A DNA stretch of 64,000 nt from Aquamicrobium sp. LC103 (GCF_001014615.2 NZ_LBCQ02000014.1:62001-126000), one strand, 5' to 3'. Positions 16,151 to 24,804 are shown, counted from the first letter of the stretch. A program made the numbers and translations. The notes: generated by a model from the letters alone, not told the origin.

Positions 16151-17239
16151 ATGAGCAACGCGTCCCTTTCCCTCGAAGGCATCAGCGCCTTCCACGACTC
16201 CAACAAGGTTCTCGACAACCTCAACATAGACGTCGCCGCGGGCGAGCTCGTCTCGCTGCTCGGCGCCTCGGGCTGCGGCAAGACCACGACGCTGCGCGTC
16301 ATCGCCGGCTTCATGCAGCCATCGCAGGGCCGCGTGGTTCTGGGCGGACGGGAACTCACCCACCTTCCGGTTCACAGGCGCGACATCGGGCTCGTCTTCC
16401 AGAACTATGCGCTGCTGCCTCATCTGACGGTGGTCGACAACGTCATGTTCGGCCTCAAGCAGCGCGGCGTTTCCTCCAGCGAAAGACGCCGCAAGGCCAT
16501 GGAGATGATCGAGATCGTCGGCCTCTCACGCTTCGTCGACCGTCTGCCGGCCGCTTTGTCGGGCGGCCAGAAGCAGCGCGTGGCGCTGGCGCGCGCGCTG
16601 GTGATCGATCCACCGCTGATGATGTTCGACGAGCCGCTGTCCAATCTCGACGCCAAGCTGCGCGTGGACATGCGGGTCCAGATCCGACGCCTGCAGACGG
16701 CCGGAGAGCGCACCGCGGTCTACGTTACCCACGATCAGGAAGAAGCCTTTTCGATCTCGGACCGTGTCGCGATCATGGATGCGGGCCGCATCGTGCAGCT
16801 CGACGCGCCGGAAGTGCTCTACAAGCGGCCGGTGAACGCCTTCGTCGCGCGCTTCGTGGGTTTCGAAAACATCGTCCCCATCGAGGTCGTCGGCCGCGAT
16901 GGCGGCGACGCGACCGTGCGGCTCGGCAAGGACACGCGGATCGCCATGTCCGAAAAGGATTTCGGGCCCATTCCGGACAAGGCGCTGCTCGCGACACGAC
17001 CGGAAGGGCTGCAGCTGGGTGGCGAGCCGGGACGGGCCATTCCGGCCACGCTCGGCCTTCGCACCTATCTCGGCCGCGCCTACCAATACCACTGCGCAAG
17101 CGATGCCGGAACGCTTCTGGCGCATGGCGACGTCGAGAAGCCGCAGGCGCCCGACCAAACCGCCCACCTCGCGATCAATCCCGCGCAGAGCGCGATCCTG
17201 CCTTACGAAACACCGGCCGCCAGCCAGGAGGATGCCTGA
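16151..17239 (+). CDS. ABC transporter ATP-binding protein (PotA-type)
   Basis: The 362-residue ATPase powers the importer. It has Walker A GASGCGKTT at residues 38-46, Q-loop LVFQNYALLPH about 81-91, signature LSGGQKQ at 136-142 and Walker B LMMFDEP about 156-162. A C-terminal TOBE region begins near residue 270 (TRPEGLQLGGEPG), as in the MalK/PotA group, and may take part in regulation or substrate coupling. The stop overlaps the ribosome binding site of the carbon-nitrogen hydrolase gene, which starts at 17241, so transport and metabolism are made from one transcript. Confidence 0.95.
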   Translation: MSNASLSLEGISAFHDSNKVLDNLNIDVAAGELVSLLGASGCGKTTTLRVIAGFMQPSQGRVVLGGRELTHLPVHRRDIGLVFQNYALLPHLTVVDNVMFGLKQRGVSSSERRRKAMEMIEIVGLSRFVDRLPAALSGGQKQRVALARALVIDPPLMMFDEPLSNLDAKLRVDMRVQIRRLQTAGERTAVYVTHDQEEAFSISDRVAIMDAGRIVQLDAPEVLYKRPVNAFVARFVGFENIVPIEVVGRDGGDATVRLGKDTRIAMSEKDFGPIPDKALLATRPEGLQLGGEPGRAIPATLGLRTYLGRAYQYHCASDAGTLLAHGDVEKPQAPDQTAHLAINPAQSAILPYETPAASQEDA

Positions 17240-17240
17240 T

Positions 17241-18179
17241 ATGTCTCACCGCTATGTCACAATCGGCTGCGCCCAGATGGGTCCCATTGCGAAGGCCGAA
17301 ACGCGGACGCAGGTGGTGGCGCGTCAGATCGAGCTGCTGCGCGAGGCAAAGAGCCGCGGCGTCGAGTTCGTCGTTTTTCCCGAACTCGCCTTCACCACCT
17401 TCTTCCCGCGCTGGCTGATCGAGGACCAGGCGGAAATCGACAGCTATTTCGAAAGCGAGATGCCGGGTCCGGAAACGCGTCCGCTGTTCGAGACGGCGGC
17501 CGAGCTCGGCATCGGCTTCTATATCGGCTATGCCGAGCTTGCGCAGGAAGACGGCCGCACGCGCCGTTTCAACACGTCGATCATCGTCGACAAGACAGGC
17601 GCTATCGTCGGCAAATACCGCAAGATTCACCTGCCCGGCCACGTGGAGCCGGTGCCCGGCCGCGAATCCCAGCATCTCGAAAAGCGCTATTTCGAACCGG
17701 GCGATCTCGGTTTTCCTGTCTGGCGCACCCTGGGCGGCATCGCGGGCATGTGCATCTGCAACGACCGACGCTGGCCGGAGACCTATCGCGTGATGGCGCT
17801 GCAGGGCGCGGAAATCGTCTTCGTGGGCTACAACACGCCCGACGACCACACCGGCGTGTTCGATTTCGACCAGCTGACAGGCTTCCATCACCAGCTTTCG
17901 CTGCAGGCGGGCGCCTACCAGAACGCGACGTGGGTGGCGGCGGCGGCGAAGGCCGGCTGCGAGGAAGGCTCGAACATGATCGGCCTTTCGATGATCGTCG
18001 CGCCCTCCGGCCAGATCGTCGCCATGGCTTCGACCACCGGCGATGAAGTCATCACCGCGCGCTGCGACCTCGAAATGGGTGCGCTCTACAAGCGCACCAT
18101 CTTCGACTTTGCACGACACCGCGAGCCGGCCCATTATCGCCTGATCGTCGAACGCAAAGGGCCGGTTCTTCCGGATTGA
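17241..18179 (+). CDS. Carbon-nitrogen hydrolase, N-carbamoyl-D-amino acid amidohydrolase-like
   Basis: The 312-residue nitrilase-superfamily enzyme has the Glu-Lys-Cys triad: E48 in VVFPELAF, K128 in KYRKIHLPG and C173 in GMCICNDRRWPE. From memory of the Agrobacterium D-carbamoylase, whose triad is E47, K127 and C172, this is a match shifted by one residue. The surrounding ICNDRRWPE, YNTPDDH, FHHQLSLQAGAYQN and DEVITARCDL segments also follow that enzyme closely. D-carbamoylase cleaves N-carbamoyl-D-amino acids to D-amino acid, CO2 and ammonia. The ATG at 17241 follows AGGAGGA; the ATG at 17232 lies inside that site. Downstream of its own importer and upstream of a D-amino-acid-type PLP enzyme, a role on a carbamoylated compound is plausible. 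Confidence 0.88.
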   Translation: MSHRYVTIGCAQMGPIAKAETRTQVVARQIELLREAKSRGVEFVVFPELAFTTFFPRWLIEDQAEIDSYFESEMPGPETRPLFETAAELGIGFYIGYAELAQEDGRTRRFNTSIIVDKTGAIVGKYRKIHLPGHVEPVPGRESQHLEKRYFEPGDLGFPVWRTLGGIAGMCICNDRRWPETYRVMALQGAEIVFVGYNTPDDHTGVFDFDQLTGFHHQLSLQAGAYQNATWVAAAAKAGCEEGSNMIGLSMIVAPSGQIVAMASTTGDEVITARCDLEMGALYKRTIFDFARHREPAHYRLIVERKGPVLPD

Positions 18180-18186
18180 GGTGGGC

Positions 18187-18852
18187 ATGACCAGCACGAA
18201 GAACAGTGTCCGGACCGAGGAGCCGAAACCGTCTCCCGAGCGTGCCGCCGACAACCCGGTGGGACAGATGCTCGCGCGGCTTCGCTTCGAGAACAGATGG
18301 ACGCTGGCGGACGTGTCGAAGCGCACCGGTGTCTCGATCTCCGCCCTGTCGAAGATCGAGAACAACCAGTCTTCACCCGCCTACAGCGTGCTGGTCCGCC
18401 TGGCGGAAGGGCTCGGCATCGATTTCGTCGATTTCCTCGGCTCTTCGAGCGAGCAGTTCGCCACCGCCGCGCGCGTGGTGACGCGCCGCAACGAGGGCAG
18501 GCGCTACGCAACGGACATGGGCGTCTACGAAGCGCTCGCGACCGACCTCGCCGCCAAGTCCCTGCAACCGATGATCATCGAGATTCCCTATCGCCATCAG
18601 TCCGACAGGCCGGTTCGTTCGGCCCATCGCGGGGAAGAGTTCGTCTACGTCATCGAAGGCGACGTCATGTTCCACATGGAGCCCTATTCGCCGCTGACCT
18701 TGTCGCAAGGCGACTCGATCTATTTCGACGGCTCCTCCGCGCACGGATTCTCCTCGCTCAGCGATCGCCCGGCCCGGATTCTCTCGGTCTGCCTGGTCGG
18801 ACGCGGCGACGTAAATGCAAGTGCCATCGACAAGGACACTCCGGTAAAATGA
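18187..18852 (+). CDS. XRE-family regulator with C-terminal cupin domain
   Basis: The 221-residue protein has a helix-turn-helix of the XRE/Cro type at about residues 25-80 (ARLRFENRWTLADVSKRTGV, SISALSKIENNQSSPAY) joined to a cupin sensor domain at about 130-205 (RGEEFVYVIEGDVMFHME, LSQGDSIYFDGSSAHGF). Relatives such as PuuR are repressors of amine or amino-acid catabolic operons that sense the substrate in the cupin. The ATG at 18187 has GAGG upstream; a GTG at 18181 is less well placed. It is inside the operon it probably controls, and its stop overlaps the next start (ATGA). Confidence 0.92.
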   Translation: MTSTKNSVRTEEPKPSPERAADNPVGQMLARLRFENRWTLADVSKRTGVSISALSKIENNQSSPAYSVLVRLAEGLGIDFVDFLGSSSEQFATAARVVTRRNEGRRYATDMGVYEALATDLAAKSLQPMIIEIPYRHQSDRPVRSAHRGEEFVYVIEGDVMFHMEPYSPLTLSQGDSIYFDGSSAHGFSSLSDRPARILSVCLVGRGDVNASAIDKDTPVK

Positions 18853-20714
18853 CGACACTTCCCGAGGATATCTCGCTCGACGCGGGCGCCGAAATCGCCA
18901 TCAGGCAGGATTTGACGCTCGTCGCGCTGGGCAAGCGGCCCGCCGATGTCGCGCTGCGCGTCGGCCGCCTGCTCGACGTCAACACGCGCACATGGCGCGA
19001 GGACCAGGAGATCGTCATCAAGGGGCGGCGCATCGCCTTCGTCGGCGAAGCGGGCAGCTATCCGGGCGAGGTCGCAAGGCGCGTGCACGAGCCGGACCTC
19101 GCCGCCGTGCCGGGGCTGGGCGAAGTGCACAAACACATCGAAAGCTCGCACCTGACGCCGGAGTGGGAAGCCGCTTTGGTGCTTCCGCGCGGCAATACCT
19201 GGACCTGCGAGGCCAGCCACGAATTCTCCAACGTCAATGGCGCGAAAACGCTCGAATTCTGGCTCAGGGCGCGCCAGGCCGGTTCGCCCCTGAAGATTTT
19301 CCCGCTGCCGGGATCGGCGGTGCCGCCGACGGGTTACGAACATGGCGGCGGCTGGCTCGGTTATGACGAGCAGCGCGAATTCCTGCGCCAGAGCCTGATG
19401 ACGGCGGGTCTCGACGAGGTCATGGACTGGCCTGCCGTCTGGAACCCCGAAAATCCCTCCTACGACCGCCTCTGGGGCATGATCCGCGCGACCTTCGAGC
19501 AGCGCGGCGTGGTGGAGGGCCACGCGGCGGGCATCCGCGACATTCCCACCATCAACGCATTCGCGGCCGCCGGCCTCGCCTCCGACCACGAAGCCTGGAC
19601 GGTCGAGGAATTCTGGGACAAGCTCACCCACGGCCTGTTCATGGAGTTGCGCCCGCACAGCCTGCCGGAGGTCATCGCCGGACTTCTGGAAAAGGGTCTC
19701 ACCGACTGGTCGCAGATCGCGCTGACAACCGACGACCGCAGCGCGTCCGATACGCTCAAACTCGGCGCGACCGACCACAATGTACGGCTCGCCATCAAGG
19801 CAGGCCTCGCGCCCGAGATCGCCATCCAGTGCGTGACGATCAACCCGGCGCGCCACATGCGGCTCACCCCCTGGGTCGGTTCGATCGCTCCCGGCCGATA
19901 TGCCGACATCGTGCTTCTTTCGGACGTGGAGGAGTTCGGGATCGCGAAAGTCTGGGCCGACGGTGCCCAGGTCTCCGAGGGCAAGACCTATCTGCCCGAC
20001 GTGCCGAAGATCGACTGGCCGCACTGGGCGACGGACACGATCAATATCGGCAAGACGCTGACGGCCGGGGATTTCGCCATTGCCGCGGAGCCCGGCAGGG
20101 AGACGATGAATGCCGCCGTGCTGCGCCCCTTCCACTGGACCGACGATTTCCTCACCTTCGAACTGCCGGTGATGGACGGCCTCGTCCAGCGCGACGAGAG
20201 CCGCAACATCACCAAGTTCTCCATCGTCGACCGCTTCTCCGGCAACGGCGCGGTTTCGAAGATGTTCTGGCTCGGCTGCGGGCCACGCACGCCGGACACC
20301 GCGCTCGCCTGCTCCATGGCGCACGACAAGCACAACGTCTGGTGCGTCGGCTCATCGGACGAGGCGATGGCCACGGCGGTCAACGCCTTGGCGGCGAACG
20401 ACGGCGGCTGGGCGCTGGTGCGCGAAGGCGAGGTCGTCGCGCGCGTGCGCTACGAGATCGCCGGGCTGATGTCGTGCCGCCCCGCCGAGGCATTGCACGA
20501 GGAGATGCAAGCTCTCTACGCGGAAGGCGAAAAGGTGGACTGGATGTACGAACCCACGTTCCAGCCGCGCTGGTTCCCCGGTTTCCCGGAAAGGCTCGCC
20601 TTTGCGACGCTCACCTGCGCGCCCTGGCGCTGGGTTCTGGTCGCGCCGAGCGACTACGCGCCGCAAGGCCTCGTGAACGTCCAGACCGGACAGACCCACC
20701 CGGTCGTGTTCTGA
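18849..20714 (+). CDS. Adenine deaminase-like amidohydrolase
   Basis: The 621-residue protein belongs to the amidohydrolase superfamily, adenine deaminase (Ade) branch. An N-terminal small beta domain (VGRLLDVNTRTW) leads into the barrel with metal ligands H94 and H96 in GEVHKHIESS, E190 in LDEVMDWP, H225 in VEGHAAGI and the TTDD motif at 293-296. The C-terminal domain is the Ade-specific one, with SMAHDKHNVWCVGSSDEAMA and a GLMSCRPAE segment. Known Ade converts adenine to hypoxanthine. Here the residue before the HxH pair is Val in a GEV context where Ade usually has DGHxHIES, so the substrate may differ. It couples to both neighbours by overlapping stop and start codons. A deaminated or ring-opened nucleobase-like compound fits the context. 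Confidence 0.85.
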   Translation: MTTLPEDISLDAGAEIAIRQDLTLVALGKRPADVALRVGRLLDVNTRTWREDQEIVIKGRRIAFVGEAGSYPGEVARRVHEPDLAAVPGLGEVHKHIESSHLTPEWEAALVLPRGNTWTCEASHEFSNVNGAKTLEFWLRARQAGSPLKIFPLPGSAVPPTGYEHGGGWLGYDEQREFLRQSLMTAGLDEVMDWPAVWNPENPSYDRLWGMIRATFEQRGVVEGHAAGIRDIPTINAFAAAGLASDHEAWTVEEFWDKLTHGLFMELRPHSLPEVIAGLLEKGLTDWSQIALTTDDRSASDTLKLGATDHNVRLAIKAGLAPEIAIQCVTINPARHMRLTPWVGSIAPGRYADIVLLSDVEEFGIAKVWADGAQVSEGKTYLPDVPKIDWPHWATDTINIGKTLTAGDFAIAAEPGRETMNAAVLRPFHWTDDFLTFELPVMDGLVQRDESRNITKFSIVDRFSGNGAVSKMFWLGCGPRTPDTALACSMAHDKHNVWCVGSSDEAMATAVNALAANDGGWALVREGEVVARVRYEIAGLMSCRPAEALHEEMQALYAEGEKVDWMYEPTFQPRWFPGFPERLAFATLTCAPWRWVLVAPSDYAPQGLVNVQTGQTHPVVF

Positions 20715-21898
20715 TGGCGGGGACCACCGCATCCGCCGGCTTGCGGCAGCCGCTCGACCTGTCGCGCCGCTTTCCCGGCTTCGGGGATTTTTCCGCGCCG
20801 CAAGTCGTGGTCGATGCCGACGCTCTCGCGGCCAACATCGCGCGAATGGGAGGGATCGCCGCGGGCAAGGTCGCGCTTCATCCGCATGTGAAGACGCACA
20901 AAAGCGGCCAGATCGCAGCCATGCAGCGCAAGGCGGGGGCCGCCGGATTCACGGTCGCCCGCCCGAACGAAGCCGTGATGCTGCTGCGCAACGGCCTCGG
21001 ACCGGTGACCCTGGCCTATCCGATGATCGATGCCGGCGCGATAAGCCGATTGGTTTCGAACCCTGGCAACGGAGACGTCCGTTTCGTGGCCGACAGCGCC
21101 CAGGGGGTGGACGCGCTCGCGAGCGCCGCGAAGACCGCAGGGCGCGCGCTCGACGTGTTCATCAAGGTCGATGTCGGGCTTCATCGCTGCGGCGTCGATC
21201 CGCATGGCGATGCCGCGTCCTTGCTCGCACGGAAGATCGCGGGGCACCGCCACCTTCGTTTCATCGGGCTCCTCGCCCACGCGGGACACGCCTATGGCGC
21301 GGGCGATGCCGAAGGCATACGGTCCATCGCGAGGCAGGAACTCGATCTGTTGTCGTCCCTGCGCGACCGGCTGGAAGGCGCGGGCATCGGAATTCCCCTC
21401 GTCTCGGTGGGCAGCACGCCGACCCTGCTCGCCAATGCGGGGTTCGACGGCATCGACGAGGTTCGTCCCGGCAACTACGTTTTTCTCGATCTTACCGCGG
21501 TTCGGCTCGGAATAGCGGAGCGCAACGATCTGGCGCTGGGCATAGCCGCCCGCATCGTCTCCGCCAACGGCACCTACGCCATCGCCAATGTCGGCTCCAA
21601 GACGCTTACTTCGGATCTTGGCGCGCACGGCTCATCCACGGCGGCAAGCTTTGGCGAGGCGTGGATCGAAGGCGAGGCCAGACCTTTCTCCGTCGAAAAA
21701 CTCTCCGAGGAACACGCCTTTCTGCGCCTGGAAAGCCGATCCCTCGCCATCGGAACGCCCGTGCTGATTTTGCCGAACCATTCCTGCCCGGTCGCGAACC
21801 TGTCCGGCGGCCTGGCGCTCCTCCAGCACGGGGCGGCGAGCCGTCTGTTTGCCATCGACGCGCGATCGAACGACGAGGTGCCCGCCGCGCGCGAGTAG
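20714..21898 (+). CDS. Alanine racemase N-terminal fold PLP enzyme, D-threonine aldolase/D-serine dehydratase-like
   Basis: The 394-residue enzyme has the fold-type III PLP barrel with the Schiff-base lysine in HPHVKTHK (K60), the phosphate-binding region VSVGSTPTLLANAG, and GNYVFLDL. The C-terminal beta domain ends with the metal-binding pair His356/Cys358 in LPNHSCPV. In the D-serine dehydratase-like family this His-x-Cys site holds zinc; D-threonine aldolases have a comparable pair. Such enzymes act on D-hydroxy amino acids by dehydration or aldol cleavage. The gene starts in the amidohydrolase stop (TGATG) and closes the operon. Preceded by a D-carbamoylase-like enzyme, it may use the D-amino acid released there (inference). 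Confidence 0.87.
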   Translation: MAGTTASAGLRQPLDLSRRFPGFGDFSAPQVVVDADALAANIARMGGIAAGKVALHPHVKTHKSGQIAAMQRKAGAAGFTVARPNEAVMLLRNGLGPVTLAYPMIDAGAISRLVSNPGNGDVRFVADSAQGVDALASAAKTAGRALDVFIKVDVGLHRCGVDPHGDAASLLARKIAGHRHLRFIGLLAHAGHAYGAGDAEGIRSIARQELDLLSSLRDRLEGAGIGIPLVSVGSTPTLLANAGFDGIDEVRPGNYVFLDLTAVRLGIAERNDLALGIAARIVSANGTYAIANVGSKTLTSDLGAHGSSTAASFGEAWIEGEARPFSVEKLSEEHAFLRLESRSLAIGTPVLILPNHSCPVANLSGGLALLQHGAASRLFAIDARSNDEVPAARE

Positions 21899-22231
21899 TT
21901 CCCATCAGATGCCGGTAGCATGCGGGGGCGTTCCAAGCGACGATTCCATTTCATCTGGAAACGCCCTAGAGGCAAGGCCGTAGGGACGGTCTTCCCCGAG
22001 CCTCCCGTCGCGAAGGGTCGATGAGAGGCGTCGAACAATCCGTCGGTCATGACAACACCCCAGGACAAGGCTATCCTGTTTTCGCCAGACCGGAACCCAT
22101 CATCTTCGGTCACTCTCTCGATTGCCGGCCTGTTCAGCGGTCAGCGGGCCGCTGAAAATTCAAGGGATCCCAGTTGCATCATGCTGCAACACGGCTTTTT
22201 GGAAATTTTAAGGCTAAGTCCTTGAAATCAA
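21899..22231. other. Non-coding gap after the catabolic operon
   Basis: No supported gene. It holds one copy of a 42-base palindromic repeat (21924-21965), a CAGCGG/CCGCTG inverted repeat near 22135-22154 and a small GTTGCA/TGCAAC hairpin at 22173-22190, followed after some bases by five Ts. The last could be a weak terminator for the plus-strand operon, which faces the minus-strand tRNA-Phe. Confidence 0.5.
21924..21965. repeat. Intergenic palindromic repeat, copy 1
   Basis: This 42-base segment is identical to 29221-29262. It has outer arms GGCGTT/AACGCC and an inner TCCA/TGGA repeat when read on the minus strand. Both copies lie between genes and are followed by a CTAGA-like tetramer or pentamer, so the repeat unit may be slightly longer. 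Confidence 0.85.
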
Positions 22232-22307
22232 TGGTGCCCAGGGGCGGAATCGAACCACCGACACGCGGATTTTCAATCCGCTGCTCTACCAACTGAGCTA
22301 CCTGGGC
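22232..22307 (-). tRNA. tRNA-Phe (GAA)
   Basis: A full cloverleaf is readable on the minus strand: acceptor GCCCAGG/CCTGGGC, D-arm with AGCTCAGTTGGTAGAGC, anticodon stem GCGGA/TCCGC around loop TTGAAAA (anticodon GAA), T-arm with GGTTCGATTCC, discriminator A and encoded CCA. It is the last gene of the minus-strand block that starts at murA, a common order in rhizobia. Confidence 0.97.
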
Positions 22308-22586
22308 ATTCCGTGGAAAGGGAGCCGCAAACGGCTTCCTTTCGAAACGGCGGTGTTGGCGTTCCGCCGGAAAGCGCGTGGGTTATAGCACGAGTTTGCC
22401 CGCTGTCCAGCGCTACCGGCATGATTTCGGCACTTAATTTTCGCCGACCCGCAAGGCCGCCGAAACACGCGGCGCCACGGGCAGGAATCGCCCAATTCAG
22501 CTCGTTCCGAGGAAAGGCAGGGCCCGAAAGTTTCACGCCAGGATCGAGGAAAGCGACACCCGAGCACCGTCACGGTTGGAAGTGAA

Positions 22587-22781
22587 TCAGCGCTCGTCCT
22601 CGTCGAGATTTTCGTCGGCCTCGGTGACGGGAATCGCATAGGAGCCCGACAGCCAGCGGTTGAGGTCGATGTCCTTGCAACGCGGCGAACAGAACGGATA
22701 GGTCTCGCGCGACGACGGCTTGCCGCATTCGGGGCACGGCCGCTTCGGGCGCAAGGGCGTTATCTTGCCGGTATCTGCCAT
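22587..22781 (-). CDS. yacG: DNA gyrase inhibitor YacG, zinc-binding
   Basis: The 64-residue protein has the four-cysteine zinc site CPECGK and [17 protein letters not shown] that defines YacG. In Escherichia coli YacG binds GyrB and blocks gyrase from engaging DNA. The tail is acidic ([11 protein letters not shown]), which is common in the alphaproteobacterial forms. It starts 13 bases after maf ends on the same strand. Its own downstream gap of 279 bases before tRNA-Phe holds nothing recognisable. Confidence 0.92.
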   Translation of the reverse strand: MADTGKITPLRPKRPCPECGKPSSRETYPFCSPRCKDIDLNRWLSGSYAIPVTEADENLDEDER

Positions 22782-22793
22782 GTCACGCGCTCC

Positions 22794-23423
22794 TCAGGCG
22801 TTGGCGCCGGAGAGCCATCTGGAATGGACCTCGAACCCGTCCGCCGTCAAGAGGCCCACGGTCTCGTAGAGCGGCAGGCCGACGACATTGGAATAGGAGC
22901 CGACGAGCTTGATCACGAAGGCGCCGGCGAGCCCCTGGACGCCGTAGCCGCCCGCCTTGCCGCGCCATTCGCCGGAGGCGATGTAGCTTTCCATCTCGGC
23001 GCGCGACAGGCGCTTGAAGCGGACCCGCGTCTCCACGAGACGCTGGCGGACCTTGCCGGAGGGCGTGATCAGGCAGACGCCCGAATAGACGCGGTGCGAA
23101 CGCCCGGAAAGGAAGCGGAGGCAGTTCATCGCCTCCTCCGACAGTTCCGCCTTGGGCAGGATGCGCCTGCCGACGGCCACCACCGTGTCGGCGGCAAGGA
23201 TGAAGGCGCCTTCCGCCTCGCCGTCGCGCTTCAGGCCATCGAACGCCTTCTCCGCCTTCTCGCGGGAAAGGCGCTTGGCCAGCGATCGGGGATGCTCGGC
23301 GCGTTGCGGCGTCTCATCGATATCGGCCGGAAAGAGCCTGTCCGGCTCGATTCCCGCCTGCTGCAGAAGCTCGACCCGCCTTGGCGACCCCGAGGCCAGA
23401 ATCAGCTTCTGTGATGCGTTCAT
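22794..23423 (-). CDS. maf: Maf family nucleotide pyrophosphatase
   Basis: The 209-residue protein shows all Maf signatures: [18 protein letters not shown] at residues 7-24, the KAE segment about 56-58, [17 protein letters not shown] near 75-91, and [16 protein letters not shown] near 151-166. Maf proteins hydrolyse non-canonical or selected nucleoside triphosphates (dTTP, UTP, or m7GTP depending on the subclass) to monophosphates and affect septation. Subclass cannot be set safely by eye. The gene sits between infA and yacG, a standard rhizobial order. Confidence 0.95.
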   Translation of the reverse strand: MNASQKLILASGSPRRVELLQQAGIEPDRLFPADIDETPQRAEHPRSLAKRLSREKAEKAFDGLKRDGEAEGAFILAADTVVAVGRRILPKAELSEEAMNCLRFLSGRSHRVYSGVCLITPSGKVRQRLVETRVRFKRLSRAEMESYIASGEWRGKAGGYGVQGLAGAFVIKLVGSYSNVVGLPLYETVGLLTADGFEVHSRWLSGANA

Positions 23424-23465
23424 TGAAAACCTGTCGCCGAGTTCGACCCGCCAAGCGGGTGTCAG

Positions 23466-23684
23466 CTATTTGAAGCGGTAGGTGATGCGACCCTTCGTCA
23501 GGTCGTATGGCGTCATCTCGACCAGAACCTTGTCGCCGGTCAGCACGCGAATGCGGTTCTTGCGCATGCGTCCCGCCGTGTGGGCGATGATCTCATGTTC
23601 GTTTTCAAGTTTCACCCTGAACATCGCGTTCGGCAACAATTCAGTGACGACGCCTGGAAATTCCAGGACTTCTTCCTTCGGCAT
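23466..23684 (-). CDS. infA: Translation initiation factor IF-1
   Basis: The 72-residue S1-fold protein reads as IF-1 from end to end: [60 protein letters not shown] and the end [11 protein letters not shown]-1 sits in the ribosomal A site during initiation and supports IF-2 and IF-3. It has its usual length and lies upstream of maf on the minus strand, with 42 bases between. Confidence 0.98.
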
Positions 23685-23772
23685 CCGATACCCATGGTTT
23701 GAGCTGCAATCCGGCGAGCCGGCCGGAAATTCCGCCGGAACCTATATGATTATCCGACCTTTGTGAACACGC

Positions 23773-24267
23773 TTATTCAGCTTGGCGTCGGGCAGGTCGA
23801 TCAGCGCCGAAACGGGCCGCGATACGGGCCGCGATGCGCTCGCGCAGGTCGCGATAGGCGGCCATGATCTGCTCGCGCGTCCCGCTCACGTCGGTGGGAT
23901 CCGGCATCGGCCAGTATTCCACCTCCACCGCCATGGAGCGCGTCAATTCGAGCGCGGCATGGTGCGCTTCCGGCGCGAGCGTCACGATCAGGTCGAAATA
24001 GGCGTCCTCCATGTCTTCGAGGAGCAGCGGCTGGCGGTCGCCCAGCGACAGCCCCGCCTCCTCGAGCACCGCGTCGACGAAGGGGTCGCGCCGCCCGGGC
24101 CGCACGCCCGCCGAGGCGACGAACACGCTCGAGGGCAGCATGCCGCGGGCAAGCTGCTCGGCGATGGGCGAGCGAATCGCATTCATGCCGCACAGAAAGA
24201 GGATGGAGTGCGGCAGCGCCCGGGATTTCGCGGCTTCGTCAGGAACCGGCACGCCTACACTCCGCAC
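23773..24267 (-). CDS. Low molecular weight phosphotyrosine phosphatase-like protein
   Basis: The 164-residue protein has the P-loop C-x5-R-S at C26-S33 (LFLCGMNAIRSPIAEQL) and the downstream Asp-Pro pair in WPMPDPTD near residue 130, which supplies the general acid. Both belong to the low molecular weight phosphatase/arsenate reductase fold. It could dephosphorylate protein tyrosine or act as a stress-related phosphatase; no arsenic genes are nearby. The start is a GTG at 24267, with another GTG six codons later. It stands in the conserved block between UPF0262 and infA, where rhizobia usually carry this gene. Confidence 0.88.
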   Translation of the reverse strand: MRSVGVPVPDEAAKSRALPHSILFLCGMNAIRSPIAEQLARGMLPSSVFVASAGVRPGRRDPFVDAVLEEAGLSLGDRQPLLLEDMEDAYFDLIVTLAPEAHHAALELTRSMAVEVEYWPMPDPTDVSGTREQIMAAYRDLRERIAARIAARFGADRPARRQAE

Positions 24268-24316
24268 CGACCGGCAAGTCCATGCCGCGTTTCAGCCCCC
24301 GGATGTTCCGTCGATC

Positions 24317-24799
24317 CTAGCCCCGCCAATGCAGCACACACACAAGGGTGAAGAGGCGGCGCGCCGTGTCGAAATCGATCTCGATCTTGCCCGCCAGCCG
24401 GTCCAACAAGGTCTGCGAGCCCTCGTTGTGAAGGCCGCGGCGACCCATGTCGATCGCCTCGATCTGGCTGGGCGTGGCGCTGCGGATCGCCTCGTAATAG
24501 CTTTCGCAGACGAGGAAATAATCCTTCACGATGCGCCGGAAGGGCGTCAGCGAAAGGATGTGGGCGACCACCGTCTCGCCGCTTTCGCGCGAGACGTCGA
24601 AGACGAGTTTCGAATCGACCAGCGACAGCCTGAGCCTGTAGGGCCCGAGCCCGTCGTCGCCGACGGGGCGGAAGCTGTTGTCCTCGATCAGATCGAAGAT
24701 CGCGACGGCGCGCTCGTGCTCGACATCGGGTGTGGAGCGCCCGATCGATTCGTCCAGCTCCACATCGACCAGCCGGGCTCTTTGATCGCGCGCATCCAT
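24317..24799 (-). CDS. UPF0262 family protein
   Basis: The 160-residue protein matches the alphaproteobacterial UPF0262 family in length and in the segments [31 protein letters not shown] and [21 protein letters not shown]. The function is unknown. No signal or membrane segment is visible, so it is likely cytoplasmic. The start codon lies five bases after the hisD stop, so both are surely translated from one messenger. Confidence 0.9.
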   Translation of the reverse strand: MDARDQRARLVDVELDESIGRSTPDVEHERAVAIFDLIEDNSFRPVGDDGLGPYRLRLSLVDSKLVFDVSRESGETVVAHILSLTPFRRIVKDYFLVCESYYEAIRSATPSQIEAIDMGRRGLHNEGSQTLLDRLAGKIEIDFDTARRLFTLVCVLHWRG

Positions 24800-24804
24800 C
24801 GCGT

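Noticed and set aside
22173..22190. GTTGCA/TGCAAC hairpin as terminator of the catabolic operon
   Set aside because: The stem is only six pairs and the T-run starts nearly ten bases later, so it is too weak to list as a terminator.
21899..22231. Possible protein fragments in the gap after the PLP enzyme
   Set aside because: Short frames here match each other only because they cross the 42-base repeat; no ribosome binding site or conserved-looking sequence.
22232..22307. tRNA-Phe as an integration site
   Set aside because: No integrase, no direct repeat of the tRNA 3' end and no foreign-looking genes nearby; the tRNA is simply the end of a conserved block.
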